A stretch of DNA of 41,534 nt, from the NCBI GenBank assembly GCA_018714625.1, contig DVNE01000045.1, forward strand, positions 1 to 41,534. Reading direction: 5' to 3'. The DNA comes from Candidatus Coproplasma excrementigallinarum (GTDB taxonomy: Bacteria; Bacillota; Clostridia; Christensenellales; Borkfalkiaceae). The position numbers were made by a program, and so were the translations under genes. The notes beneath the pieces were generated by a model that saw only the letters and a program-made list of their open reading frames with translations, was not told where the DNA came from and did no database searches. The stretch's first letter is position 1, and every line of letters begins with the position of its first letter. Positions 23,979-32,423 of the stretch are shown in pieces.

Positions 23979-25022
23979 ATGACGCGTAAGGTAAAGATAG
24001 GTAACTTGGTTATAGGCGGCGGCGAACGCGTAAAAATTCAGTCTATGACCACAATAAAGACATCCCATACAGACGAGGTGTGCGCCCAGATAGCCGCGCT
24101 CGAGCGCGCGGGGTGCGAGATTATACGCGTCTCCGTGCTGGACGAAGAGGACGCTGCCGCAATAAAGAGCATAAAGCTCCGCACAAAGATGCCAGTTGTG
24201 GCTGACATACACTTTTCTGCCAGGCTTGCGGTTGCCGCAATAGAGGCGGGGTGCGATAAAGTTCGCATAAACCCCGGCAACATCGGCGGCGAAAAAGAGG
24301 TCAGGCTAGTGGCTGACTGCATAAAGGCGCACAACATTGCCGTGCGCGTGGGCTCAAATACGGGCAGCATTGAAAAGGAGTACCTTTCAAAGTACGGAGT
24401 AAGCGCAGAGGCGCTTGTGGAGAGCGCGCTTTCAAGCGTCAATATGCTGGAAAGATACGGCGTCAATTCAATAGTTATATCGGTAAAGGCCTCGTCCGCG
24501 CCCATGACATACGCCGCATATACCGCTCTTTCAAAGCGCACGGACTACCCGCTCCACATCGGCGTGACAGAGGCGGGCACATACAACAGCGCAATAGTCA
24601 AATCGTCGGTTGCGCTGGGTGCGCTCCTTCTTACCGGCATTGGCGATACCATACGCGTCTCAATCACGGGCGACCCCGTGCGCGAAGTCTATGCCGCACG
24701 CGCTATCCTGCAGGCGGCGGGTTTGGAAAAGGACTTTGCCGACGTAATATCCTGCCCGACCTGCGGCAGGTGTATGTGGAATTCTGCAGGGCTTGCAGAA
24801 AGGGTGGCGGACTATGTAAAGGACTGCAAAAAGCCGCTCAAGATAGCCGTTATGGGCTGTGTGGTTAACGGTCCGGGAGAGGCCTCTGAAGCAGATATAG
24901 GCATTGCAGGGGCAAAGGACTACTGCGTATTATTCAAAAAGGGCAGTCTTTTGCGCCGCGTACCCGTGCAGGACGCGGAGAACGAATTTTTAAAGGAGAT
25001 ACAAAGTCTTATAAATGACTGA
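23979..25022 (+). CDS. ispG: HMB-PP synthase IspG (GcpE)
   Basis: IspG (347 residues) converts MEcPP to HMBPP in the non-mevalonate isoprenoid pathway using a 4Fe-4S cluster. Three cysteines match the ligands: C259 and C262 (CPTC) and C294, followed by VVNGPGE with E301 as the fourth ligand. The TIM-barrel part shows VKIQSMT, VVADIHF and KVRINPGNIGG. The ATG follows CGGAG. The end overlaps the next gene by 8 bases. In Bacillus-type genomes the isoprenoid genes also lie just before polC. Confidence 0.95.
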   Translation: MTRKVKIGNLVIGGGERVKIQSMTTIKTSHTDEVCAQIAALERAGCEIIRVSVLDEEDAAAIKSIKLRTKMPVVADIHFSARLAVAAIEAGCDKVRINPGNIGGEKEVRLVADCIKAHNIAVRVGSNTGSIEKEYLSKYGVSAEALVESALSSVNMLERYGVNSIVISVKASSAPMTYAAYTALSKRTDYPLHIGVTEAGTYNSAIVKSSVALGALLLTGIGDTIRVSITGDPVREVYAARAILQAAGLEKDFADVISCPTCGRCMWNSAGLAERVADYVKDCKKPLKIAVMGCVVNGPGEASEADIGIAGAKDYCVLFKKGSLLRRVPVQDAENEFLKEIQSLIND

Positions 25023-26544
25023 AGATATACTTTCGGAAGTCCGCGGGTGCAGCGGGTTCAGAAATGCAATAATGGGCAAGGTGGAATTGGTAAGCGCCCA
25101 GTCCGTCGTTACGGTGCAGCTGATAACCGACCTGCCGTACTCGCAGGAGGACTTCAATTCCGCCTATACCGTCATAAGAAAATATATTCCCGAATGTTTT
25201 TCGTTTGAGCTTCAGGTATCCAAGCTCACTCCTGACGGCGCAATGGTAAAGCGCAGAATTATGGAGCTGATAGCAGAAAAGTCGCCCGCGCTCTCTTCGG
25301 TAATAGGCGAGGCGGACGTCTCTGTGCAAAAGACGGATACCGGTTTTGATTTTTATGTGTCCACTCTCGGCGGCCCCCGTTCGGAGAGTATGGTCCGCGC
25401 CGTGGAGGAGGGGCTTAAAAAGACTTACTGCGGCGAGTTCCGCGGCTTCGTTTCAAAAAACAGAATAGACGCCGAGAGCATAACCGTAGAGGAGAAGGTC
25501 ACGGAGGAGAGCTTTGAAGCGCCCGTGCGCACCTTCCCCATAGAAAACTTTTCGCCGATAGAGAGCGCCGACGCTCCCAAGCGCGCGATATATATGGCTG
25601 ACTTTAACTTCGTCAGCGAAAACGCCGTAATCTGCGGCAGCGTAATAGATATAACCGAGCGCTCCTACACCCGTTCCAACGGCGAGGAAAAGCCTTATTT
25701 TGCGCTGGCTGTTTCAGACGGCACTTCCACATTGCGCGTGACTTACTTTGCCCGCAAAAAGAGCGTGGATAAGATAAGGGAGATCAAGGCTGGAGAAAGC
25801 ATAGTCCTTAACTGCCGCAGCGACGTGCATAACGGCATGCTGCGCTATACCGCAACGCAGGTAAACTACGGCGCACCTCCAGAAAACTTCGTGCCCGAAA
25901 AGCGCAAGGCGCGCCCCGTACCCAAGGCTTACCACACCGTGTTCCCCGAACAGTTTGAAGATTACACTCAGGCAGACTTTTTCACCGATACTTCCCTGCC
26001 CGAATGTTTTAAAAACACCTCTTTCGTGGTGTTCGACCTCGAAACCACCGGCCTCAACACTACGCCCGTCGCAGGCGAAATGGACGGCATAATAGAGATT
26101 GGCGCGTACAAGGTTATCAATGGCGAAATACGCGAAAAATTTTCCACTTTCGTAAATCCCGAAAGGACTGTTCCGCTCGAGCCTCGCATAATCGAGCTCA
26201 CGGGTATAACTGACGAAATGGTCAACTCCGCGCCCAGCTACAAGGACGTACTGCCCGACTTTGTAAAGTTCTGTGACGGTTCCGTTCTCGTAGGCCACAA
26301 CGCCGTCGGGTTCGACTTCAAATTTATAGATTTTTACTGCCGTGAACTGGGCTACGCCGTAGATTCCAAGGTGATAGATACGCTCTTTCTTTCGCAAAAA
26401 CTTTTGCGGCTGGCCAATAACAAGCTCAATACTGTGGCCGATTACTTCGGTATAACTTTCAACCACCACAGAGCGGAGGACGACGCCCTCGCCACGGCCA
26501 AAATTTTTATCGAGCTTATAAAAATTAAAAAATCTCTGCCATAA
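25015..26544 (+). CDS. PolC-derived protein: N-terminal and OB regions plus DEDDh exonuclease, no polymerase
   Basis: A 509-residue protein occupying the usual polC position (after ispG, before rimP). Residues about 1-160 look like the PolC N-terminal region and about 190-290 like its OB fold (YMADFNFVSENAVICGSVID, RYTATQV). Residues 336-505 form a 3'-5' exonuclease with all catalytic residues: D341 and E343 (FDLETTG), D434 (VGFDFKF), H485 and D490 (HRAEDDA). Full PolC is about 1,450 residues and has a PHP domain interrupted by the exonuclease, then the polymerase. Here neither PHP part (VELHLHT-type motif) nor the polymerase exists, and the gene ends cleanly. It may be a standalone proofreading or repair nuclease. 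It overlaps ispG by 8 bases. Confidence 0.85.
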   Translation: MTEDILSEVRGCSGFRNAIMGKVELVSAQSVVTVQLITDLPYSQEDFNSAYTVIRKYIPECFSFELQVSKLTPDGAMVKRRIMELIAEKSPALSSVIGEADVSVQKTDTGFDFYVSTLGGPRSESMVRAVEEGLKKTYCGEFRGFVSKNRIDAESITVEEKVTEESFEAPVRTFPIENFSPIESADAPKRAIYMADFNFVSENAVICGSVIDITERSYTRSNGEEKPYFALAVSDGTSTLRVTYFARKKSVDKIREIKAGESIVLNCRSDVHNGMLRYTATQVNYGAPPENFVPEKRKARPVPKAYHTVFPEQFEDYTQADFFTDTSLPECFKNTSFVVFDLETTGLNTTPVAGEMDGIIEIGAYKVINGEIREKFSTFVNPERTVPLEPRIIELTGITDEMVNSAPSYKDVLPDFVKFCDGSVLVGHNAVGFDFKFIDFYCRELGYAVDSKVIDTLFLSQKLLRLANNKLNTVADYFGITFNHHRAEDDALATAKIFIELIKIKKSLP

Positions 26545-26558
26545 TCTGTAAATAACGG

Positions 26559-26587
26559 TTGCAAAAAATAATCGGGCGTGGTATACT
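26559..26587 (+). promoter_or_regulatory. Promoter of the rimP-nusA-infB operon
   Basis: TTGCAA, a 17-base spacer and TATACT, about 118 bases before rimP. Confidence 0.65.
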
Positions 26588-26614
26588 GTATACAGACTTA
26601 ATACTATGCTTAGG

Positions 26615-26641
26615 ATTGAGTGCCTGTTTCAGGCACTCAAT
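26615..26641 (+). promoter_or_regulatory. Perfect 12-base hairpin in the rimP leader
   Basis: ATTGAGTGCCTG, TTT loop, CAGGCACTCAAT, beginning about 20 bases after the expected transcription start. No T-run follows, so it is not a terminator. It may stabilise the 5' end, be cleaved by RNase, or bind an operon product. Confidence 0.5.
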
Positions 26642-26704
26642 ACTCATATAAAGGGTCATTTTGCAAAAAATGGCGTGCAGCAGGGCACAGACAAAGGGGT
26701 AGTT

Positions 26705-27157
26705 ATGAATTTTAAACCTGTAAATGAAATAGCTGAGTTTTTAAAACCCACGGCAGATTCGATGGGTATAGAAATAGTGGATGTGGAGACCAAAAACGAT
26801 AACCTCACCGTATTTATAGATACGGAGGCGGGCATGGACCTCGACACCTGCGAAAAATTCCACAACGCCATAATGGACCTCATTGACGAGCTTGACCCGA
26901 GCTTCGGCGCTCCGTACACTCTCAACGTATCCAGCCCCGGGCTTGACAGACCTTTCAAAACCGCTCGCGACTTCGAGCGCAACCTCGGCAAAGAGGTAGA
27001 GGTAAAGCTCTACGCACCCCTGAAGGGTAAAAAGTTTTTAGAGGGCGTACTTTCCGCCTTTGACGAACATTCCGTAACGCTTGATATAGGCGGCACGGCG
27101 GAAAAGATAAACAAAACCAAGATAGCAAAAATAAACAAGGCCATAAAATTTGAGTAA
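26705..27157 (+). CDS. rimP: Ribosome maturation factor RimP
   Basis: RimP (150 residues) helps assemble the 30S subunit. Recognisable elements are MGIEIVDVE near residue 20, VFIDTEAGMDLDTCEKFHNAI, LNVSSPGLDRPFKTARDFERNLGKEVEVKL, and a C-terminal SH3-like part (GVLSAFDEHSVTLDI, then INKTKIAKINKAIKF). The ATG follows AAGGGG. It leads the conserved rimP-nusA-ylxR-ylxQ-infB block. A weak CCGC/GCGG hairpin with TTTT lies in the gap before nusA. Confidence 0.92.
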   Translation: MNFKPVNEIAEFLKPTADSMGIEIVDVETKNDNLTVFIDTEAGMDLDTCEKFHNAIMDLIDELDPSFGAPYTLNVSSPGLDRPFKTARDFERNLGKEVEVKLYAPLKGKKFLEGVLSAFDEHSVTLDIGGTAEKINKTKIAKINKAIKFE

Positions 27158-27260
27158 TTTTCCGGCCTTTTTGACTGTTTATATCTGATAACGCAATAAT
27201 TTAATCAAGAATTTACCCCGCTTATCATGCGGTTTTCAACAAAAACAGGAGATTATAAAA

Positions 27261-28376
27261 ATGACTAACAAAGATTTTTTCTTGGCGCTGGACGATCTTG
27301 AAAAAGAGAAGGGAATACCCAAGGAGGTATTTTTAGAGGCGTTGGAAAACGCCCTTGTTTCGGCGTGCAAAAAGCAGTATGCCGGCGCAGCGGGCGCGGT
27401 TGAAATAAAGCTCAATTCCGAAAAGGGTACTCTCGATTTCTACACGGTAAGAGATGTCGTGGAGGAGGTCACCGACCGCGAAAAGGAAATTTCTTTGGAG
27501 GATGCCCGCGCAATCAAAAAGGGCGTAAAGGTTGGCGACAAACTCACCGAAAAGTTTGTGCCTAAAGATTTTTCGCGCATTGCCGCACAGACGGCAAAGC
27601 AGGTGATAATGCAGAAACTGCACGAAACCGAGCGCGACGCGGCCATGTCTGAATTTGCCGATAAAGAGGGCGAGCTGCTCGTTGGCGTAGTCCGCAAAAA
27701 GGACGCAAAAAACGTCTACCTCGATTTGGGCAAGGGTCAGATAGAGGGCGTTCTTCTCCCTTCAGACCAGGTTCCCGGCGAAGTTTACAACGTAAACGAC
27801 AAGGTCAAGGTATTCGTGAAGAGAGTCAAGAGCGGTTTCAACGGTGCGCAGGTAATAGTAAGCCGCACCTCGCCCGGCCTCGTGCGTAAGCTGTTCGAAG
27901 AGGAAGTGCCCGAAATAAAGCAGGGTACGGTCGTAATCAAGGAAGTCAGCCGCGAGGCAGGCTCGCGCACCAAGATGGCCATTTACTCCACAGACCCCCG
28001 CGTAGACGCGATAGGCGCCTGCGTAGGCAACAAGGGCGCAAGGGTAAACGCCGTTGTGGCCGAACTGGGCGGCGAAAAGATAGATATAGTTCCCTGGAGC
28101 GAAGACCCGCTTGAATTTATAGCAAAGGCTCTCTCTCCCGCCAAGGTGCTCTCTGTAACGCAGCTCGACGGCGAAAAGACGGCAATGGCGGTAGTGCCCG
28201 ACGACAAGCTTTCGCTCGCTATCGGCAAAGACGGACAGAACGCCCGCCTTGCAGTAAGGCTCACCGGCTGGAAGATAGACGTTAAGAGCCGCAGCGCGGC
28301 AGAAAAGATGGGCATAGCGCCCGCAGCGGAGGGTGAAGGCGAAGTATCCGCCGCAGAGGAAAATGCCGAAAACTAA
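27261..28376 (+). CDS. nusA: Transcription termination/antitermination factor NusA
   Basis: NusA (371 residues) binds RNA polymerase and nascent RNA, modulating pausing, termination and antitermination. Domains in order: N-terminal polymerase-binding region (1-130), S1 domain (about 133-198, GELLVGVVRKKDAKNVYLDL), KH1 (about 230-275, AIGACVGNKGARVNAVV) and KH2 (about 300-345, LSLAIGKDGQNARLAVRL). A short acidic tail replaces the longer C-terminus of proteobacterial NusA, which is normal in Firmicutes. GGAGA precedes the ATG. It overlaps ylxR by 14 bases. Confidence 0.95.
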   Translation: MTNKDFFLALDDLEKEKGIPKEVFLEALENALVSACKKQYAGAAGAVEIKLNSEKGTLDFYTVRDVVEEVTDREKEISLEDARAIKKGVKVGDKLTEKFVPKDFSRIAAQTAKQVIMQKLHETERDAAMSEFADKEGELLVGVVRKKDAKNVYLDLGKGQIEGVLLPSDQVPGEVYNVNDKVKVFVKRVKSGFNGAQVIVSRTSPGLVRKLFEEEVPEIKQGTVVIKEVSREAGSRTKMAIYSTDPRVDAIGACVGNKGARVNAVVAELGGEKIDIVPWSEDPLEFIAKALSPAKVLSVTQLDGEKTAMAVVPDDKLSLAIGKDGQNARLAVRLTGWKIDVKSRSAAEKMGIAPAAEGEGEVSAAEENAEN

Positions 28377-28632
28377 AAAGATACCTTTAAGAATGTGCAT
28401 AGCCTGCCGCGAGCTGAAGGAAAAGAGGGATATGCTGCGCATAGTAAGAAACGCGCAGGGCGAAATTTTCCTCGATTTTTCCTCCAAGGCTCCGGGAAGG
28501 GGAGCATATATCTGCAACAATCCCGACTGCATAAAAAAACTGAAAAAGCAGCGGCTTATAAACAAAGTTTTCTCGTGCGAGGTGCCAGAAGAGGTCTATT
28601 CGCGCATAGAGGAGGAATACTTTGGAAAATAA
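28363..28632 (+). CDS. ylxR: YlxR family RNA-binding protein (DUF448)
   Basis: An 89-residue member of the YlxR/DUF448 family, usually found between nusA and infB. The signature MCIACRELKEKRDMLRIVR and the later GRGAYIC are present. The ATG was chosen with GAGGA just upstream inside the nusA end; an earlier in-frame ATG would add 10 residues and lengthen the nusA overlap. The family is linked to RNA metabolism, including RNase P in some reports. It overlaps the next gene by 11 bases. Confidence 0.88.
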   Translation: MPKTKKIPLRMCIACRELKEKRDMLRIVRNAQGEIFLDFSSKAPGRGAYICNNPDCIKKLKKQRLINKVFSCEVPEEVYSRIEEEYFGK

Positions 28633-28948
28633 ATCCAAGGCCGAGTCCTATATAGGATTTTGCCTGCGCGCCCGCAAAATAACACTCGGCACGGGCGCGG
28701 TAGACTGCCTTAAAAGGGGCGTCTGCCTTATAATAGTGTGTTCCACAGGTTCGCAGAACTGCTTTTCGCTTGCGCAGAAATTTGCCCGCAGGCATTCGTG
28801 TCCGCTTATGGTGTGCCATTGCGGACTGGGCAGGGCTGTAAACAAGCCGGGTTGTAAAATTGCGGCGGTCACCGATTTTCAGCTTGCAAAAGCAATCGTC
28901 GGCGCCGCGGACGAGAATTTTGAATTATATGCTGGAGGCATAAACTGA
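28622..28948 (+). CDS. rplGA: L7Ae-family ribosomal-type protein YlxQ
   Basis: A 108-residue L7Ae/L30e/S12e/Gadd45-type protein, expected to bind kink-turn RNA. Recognisable are SYIGFCLRARKITLGTGAV, LIIVCSTGSQN and LGRAVNKPGCKIAAVTDFQLAKAI. TTG is used as start: AGGAGG lies 6 bases upstream and no ATG is available at that position. It is translationally coupled to ylxR. It has more cysteines than most relatives. Confidence 0.85.
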   Translation: MENKSKAESYIGFCLRARKITLGTGAVDCLKRGVCLIIVCSTGSQNCFSLAQKFARRHSCPLMVCHCGLGRAVNKPGCKIAAVTDFQLAKAIVGAADENFELYAGGIN

Positions 28949-28951
28949 TAT

Positions 28952-31693
28952 ATGGCAAACAAATACGAAAACGCTGAAAATATAGGGAAGCTCATATCCG
29001 GCGGAAAACTTTCCGAGCTCGGTAAAAAGGTGGGCGCATCTGAAAAGAGAGTGTCTGAAATCCTTAAAAAGCTTTCCGATATGGAGAGCGCGATTCAGGC
29101 CAAAAAGAAAGAGGAAGAGCGTTTAGCCCGCGAGCAGGCCGAGCAGGCGGAAAGGGAGCAGGCTGAAAAGGCCGCTGCCGAACAGAAGGCTGCAGAGGTC
29201 AAGGCAGAGGCAAAGGCGGAAGTTAAGGAAGAGGCAAAGCCCGTTCAGTCAAAAAAGAAAGAGCAGGTAGCGCCCGCTCCTCAGCCCGTCGCGGCTGAAA
29301 AGCCCGCAGAAAAGGCGCCCGAAGCCGTGGCAACCCCTTCGCCCGCGCCTGAAAAGCCTGCGCAGACAGAAAAGGAGCAGGCAGCGCCCGCTCCTCAGCC
29401 CGCAGCGCCTGAAAAGCCCGCAGAAAAAGCGCCTGAAAAGCCTGCCGCTGCTACAAAACAGCAGGAGGCCAGACCTTCTGCATCTCAGGCCGACAGACCG
29501 CGTCGCCAGGATAATCAGCAACGCCCCGCAAATTCCCGCCCCGCCCAGGGCGGCATACAGACCTCCGGCAAACAAAGGCAGGGCGACAACAGAACATTTG
29601 TCAACAAGGATTCCCGTCCTCCCCGTCCTGCAGGCACGGCACCCCGTCCCGCCGGTCAGTTCGGTCAGCGCCAGGGTATGGCTCCCCGCCCCGCAGCTGC
29701 GGCAAGACCTGCAGCTCCCGCGGCAGCGGCAAAGCCCAATAAAAATTTCGGCCCCGATAAAAAGAAGGGCGGCGACAGAACTTATTACGAAAAGGAGAAG
29801 AAGCCGCTCAATAAGCGTTCGTTGCAGAAACAGCAGGGCGCAAGCGTAGAGGACTTCGACGACGACAGGGGCGTTTACCGCAAGGCTCGCACCAAAAAGG
29901 CGGTAAAGCAGGTAGTTCAGGCTGTTAAAATTGATAAGGCCGTGGTTACTACCGATAATATCCCTATCAAAGTGCTCTCTGAAAAGCTCGGCGTTACCGC
30001 CGTTGAAATAACCAAGCGTCTCTTCAAAGACGGCATTGTAACAACCGTAAACGGCTCTATCGACTACGAAACGGCGTTCATGATAGCCGCCGACCTCGGC
30101 ATAGAGCTTGAATACAAGCCCGAAAAGACCGCCGAAGAGAAGCTCATAGAAAAGCAGGCCGATACGGTTGAAGAGATAGAAAGTCTTGTGCCCCGCGCAC
30201 CCGTCGTAACGGTAATGGGTCATGTCGACCACGGCAAGACCTCCCTTCTCGACTATATCCGCAAGACGAAGGTCACCGAGGGCGAGGCAGGCGGCATAAC
30301 GCAGCACATAGGCGCCTATTCCGTATCTGTCGGCGATAAAAAGATTACCTTCCTCGATACGCCCGGTCACGAGGCATTCACCGCAATGCGTGCGCGCGGC
30401 GCGCAGGTTACAGATATAGTAGTCCTCGTCGTCGCAGCGGACGACGGCATAATGCCGCAGACCGTGGAGGCAATCAACCATGCAAAGGCGGCAGAAGTAA
30501 CAATTATCGTCGCCGTAAACAAGATGGATAAACCCCAGGCTGATATAAACAAGGTTATGCAGGACCTTACCAACTACGGCCTTGTACCCGAGGAGTGGGG
30601 CGGCGACACCATTGTCTGCCCCGTATCCGCCAAGACGGGCGAGGGCATAGATAACCTGCTCGAAAATATCCTTCTCGTCGCTGAGATGAAGGAACTTCTT
30701 GCCAATCCCGACAGGGAGGCGCGCGGTACAATAATAGAAGCCAAACTCGATAAGGGCATGGGTCCCATGGCCAGCGTACTCGTGCAGAACGGCACGCTTC
30801 ACACGGGCGACAACATAATTTCAGGCATGGTAACAGGTCGCGTGCGCGCCATGATAGACGACAAGGGCAGGCAGGTTAAATCGGCAGGTCCTTCCACGGC
30901 GGTATCCGTGCTCGGCTTTGAGGAAGTACCCAACGCGGGCGACTCTATTTACGCCGTTTCCCAGGAACTTATGAAGCAGGTCATCGACGAGAGAAAGAGA
31001 AAGGAGAGCGAGGCGCGCGTACAGCAGACCTCGAAAATCTCGCTCGACGAAGTGTTCGGCAAGATTGCAGAAGGCAATATGAAGACGCTCAACCTCATAA
31101 TCAAGGGCGACGTGCAGGGCTCGGTAGAGGCTGTAAAGCAATCCGTGCTCAAACTCTCCAATGACGAGGTTCAGGTAAAGGTAATCCACAGCGGCGCGGG
31201 CGCGGTGACCGAATCGGACGTAATGCTCGCCGATTCCTCTAACGCAATAATACTTGCGTTTAACGTTCGTCCCGACGCAAAGGCCAAGGCTCTTGCAGAG
31301 CGCAGCAAGGTAGACATCCGCACATATCGCATAATCTATGACCTCCTCGACGATATGGAGGCCGCCCTCAAGGGTATGCTCTCGCCCAAATATCACGAAG
31401 TTTACCTCGGCAAGTGCGAAGTCCGCCAGGTATTCCGCATCACAGGCGTTGGCAATGTAGCAGGTTGCTACGTTCTCGAAGGCAAGATAGTGCGCGGCGG
31501 CAAACTGCGCATCTATCGCGACGACGTTCTCGTGGTTGAGGGCAACGTTCAGCAGCTCAAGCGCTTCAAGGACGATGTCAAGGAAGTGGCGCGCGGATTT
31601 GAATGCGGTTGCTCAATCGAAGGCTTCAACGATATCAAGGTTGGCGACATTATAGAGTGCTACATGGTGGAGCAGATTCCCGCCAAGCAGTAA
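28952..31693 (+). CDS. infB: Translation initiation factor IF-2
   Basis: IF-2 (913 residues) brings initiator tRNA to the ribosome. A charged helical start ([19 protein letters not shown]) leads into a low-complexity Ala/Pro/Lys/Glu stretch to about residue 290 with repeated [13 protein letters not shown] units. An IF2-N module follows (about 330-385), then the GTPase domain: G1 GHVDHGKT (423-430), G3 DTPGHEA (469-475), G4 NKMD (523-526). The C-terminal domains ([29 protein letters not shown]) are complete. GGAGG is 13 bases upstream, further than usual. Last gene of this operon segment. Confidence 0.95.
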   Translation: MANKYENAENIGKLISGGKLSELGKKVGASEKRVSEILKKLSDMESAIQAKKKEEERLAREQAEQAEREQAEKAAAEQKAAEVKAEAKAEVKEEAKPVQSKKKEQVAPAPQPVAAEKPAEKAPEAVATPSPAPEKPAQTEKEQAAPAPQPAAPEKPAEKAPEKPAAATKQQEARPSASQADRPRRQDNQQRPANSRPAQGGIQTSGKQRQGDNRTFVNKDSRPPRPAGTAPRPAGQFGQRQGMAPRPAAAARPAAPAAAAKPNKNFGPDKKKGGDRTYYEKEKKPLNKRSLQKQQGASVEDFDDDRGVYRKARTKKAVKQVVQAVKIDKAVVTTDNIPIKVLSEKLGVTAVEITKRLFKDGIVTTVNGSIDYETAFMIAADLGIELEYKPEKTAEEKLIEKQADTVEEIESLVPRAPVVTVMGHVDHGKTSLLDYIRKTKVTEGEAGGITQHIGAYSVSVGDKKITFLDTPGHEAFTAMRARGAQVTDIVVLVVAADDGIMPQTVEAINHAKAAEVTIIVAVNKMDKPQADINKVMQDLTNYGLVPEEWGGDTIVCPVSAKTGEGIDNLLENILLVAEMKELLANPDREARGTIIEAKLDKGMGPMASVLVQNGTLHTGDNIISGMVTGRVRAMIDDKGRQVKSAGPSTAVSVLGFEEVPNAGDSIYAVSQELMKQVIDERKRKESEARVQQTSKISLDEVFGKIAEGNMKTLNLIIKGDVQGSVEAVKQSVLKLSNDEVQVKVIHSGAGAVTESDVMLADSSNAIILAFNVRPDAKAKALAERSKVDIRTYRIIYDLLDDMEAALKGMLSPKYHEVYLGKCEVRQVFRITGVGNVAGCYVLEGKIVRGGKLRIYRDDVLVVEGNVQQLKRFKDDVKEVARGFECGCSIEGFNDIKVGDIIECYMVEQIPAKQ

Positions 31694-31819
31694 CGCATAA
31701 ATTTTTATAAAAAAGCGCAACCTCTCTGTGCAGAGCGTAAAATTTGTTTTAACTGCAATGAGCGGCTGAATTGAATTGTATTGATTTTTGTTCTGCGCTG
31801 TTCGGGTTTTATACAAAAT

Positions 31820-31841
31820 CCGCCTGCGGCTTTGCGCAGGC
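31820..31841 (+). terminator. Hairpin after infB
   Basis: CCGCCTGCG-type stem: CGCCTGCG pairs with CGCAGGCG across a GCTTTG loop, followed by TAAAC. There is no T-run, so it is a terminator candidate only by position. It overlaps the first unit of the tandem repeat. Confidence 0.35.
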
Positions 31842-31963
31842 GTAAACAACACGCCTGCGCAGGCTTGATATAAATCAGGCGTGAACAATGCGCCTGCATT
31901 TAATTGATATAAATCAGGCGCGACCAAGACTCCTGCACAGAATTGATAAAAATATAAATATTT
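31826..31963 (+). repeat. 39-base tandem repeat, three units plus a partial
   Basis: Units begin at 31826, 31865, 31904 and (partial) 31943 in exact 39-base steps. Units two and three share TTGATATAAATCAGGCG; the first three share AGGCG-N2-A-N-CAA then CTCC/CGCC-TGC. The period is 13 codons, but no gene through it is supported by a start site or neighbours. Confidence 0.65.
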
Positions 31964-32020
31964 TAATAAACAGTGTCTGCGGCGCCTGAAAGCAGTAAAT
32001 TAAATGCGGTAGCCGCGGCA

Positions 32021-32040
32021 GGGCGGCGTTTGCTCCGCCC
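32021..32040 (+). promoter_or_regulatory. Hairpin abutting the rbfA ribosome site
   Basis: GGGCGG pairs with CCGCCC across CGTTTGCT. The ribosome site GGGAGA begins at the very next base, so folding could limit ribosome access. Confidence 0.4.
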
Positions 32041-32051
32041 GGGAGAAAGTT

Positions 32052-32423
32052 ATGAAAGGTTTAAGGGGAGAAAGGCTGGCAAGCGAATTCCAGAAGGCAA
32101 TTTACGAGGTCATCTCCCGCAGATTGCGCGACAGGGTTCCCGGCCTTTCGGCAATAATAAGCGTCACGGGTGCAGACGTTGCGCCCGACCTCAAGACGGC
32201 CAAAATATATGTGAGCATATTCGATAAGGACGAGCAGAAAAAGCTTGCCTCGTTCGAGACAATAAAGGAAAACGCAGGCTTTATCCGCCACGAACTTTCC
32301 GGTATGCTGCGCATACGCACCGTCCCCGTACTCACGTTCATTCTGGACGGCAGTATGGAGTACGGCGCTCATATAGACGAAATTTTAGGTAAATTAAACG
32401 TAAAATCGGAAGATGAACACTGA
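32052..32423 (+). CDS. rbfA: Ribosome-binding factor RbfA
   Basis: RbfA (123 residues) assists 16S rRNA 5'-end maturation and 30S assembly. The KH-type fold is seen in RGERLASEFQKAIYEVISRRL, VTGADVAPDLKTAKIYVSIF and the later IRHELSGMLRIRTVPVLTFILDGSMEYGAHID. The ATG follows GGGAGA. The end overlaps nrnA by 11 bases. Confidence 0.93.
   Translation: MKGLRGERLASEFQKAIYEVISRRLRDRVPGLSAIISVTGADVAPDLKTAKIYVSIFDKDEQKKLASFETIKENAGFIRHELSGMLRIRTVPVLTFILDGSMEYGAHIDEILGKLNVKSEDEH

Larger units (their letters stand above)
31694..32051. other. Repeat-rich gap between infB and rbfA
   Basis: These 358 bases contain no convincing gene. They hold a hairpin, a 39-base tandem repeat and a second hairpin touching the rbfA ribosome site, listed separately. 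The rest is AT-rich. Confidence 0.6.

Noticed and set aside
29249-30802. 517-residue minus-strand frame opposite infB
   Set aside because: It lies opposite a complete IF-2 gene, is compositionally odd (Cys, Arg, Leu-rich) and results from the low-complexity infB sequence.
31613-31927. Minus-strand frame with 13-residue repeats (PDLYQ units) after infB
   Set aside because: It reflects the 39-base repeat, overlaps the infB end and has no ribosome site, so I treat it as DNA repeat rather than protein.
31826-31963. CRISPR array
   Set aside because: The repeating unit is contiguous and degenerate, without identical repeats separated by unique spacers, and there are no cas genes.
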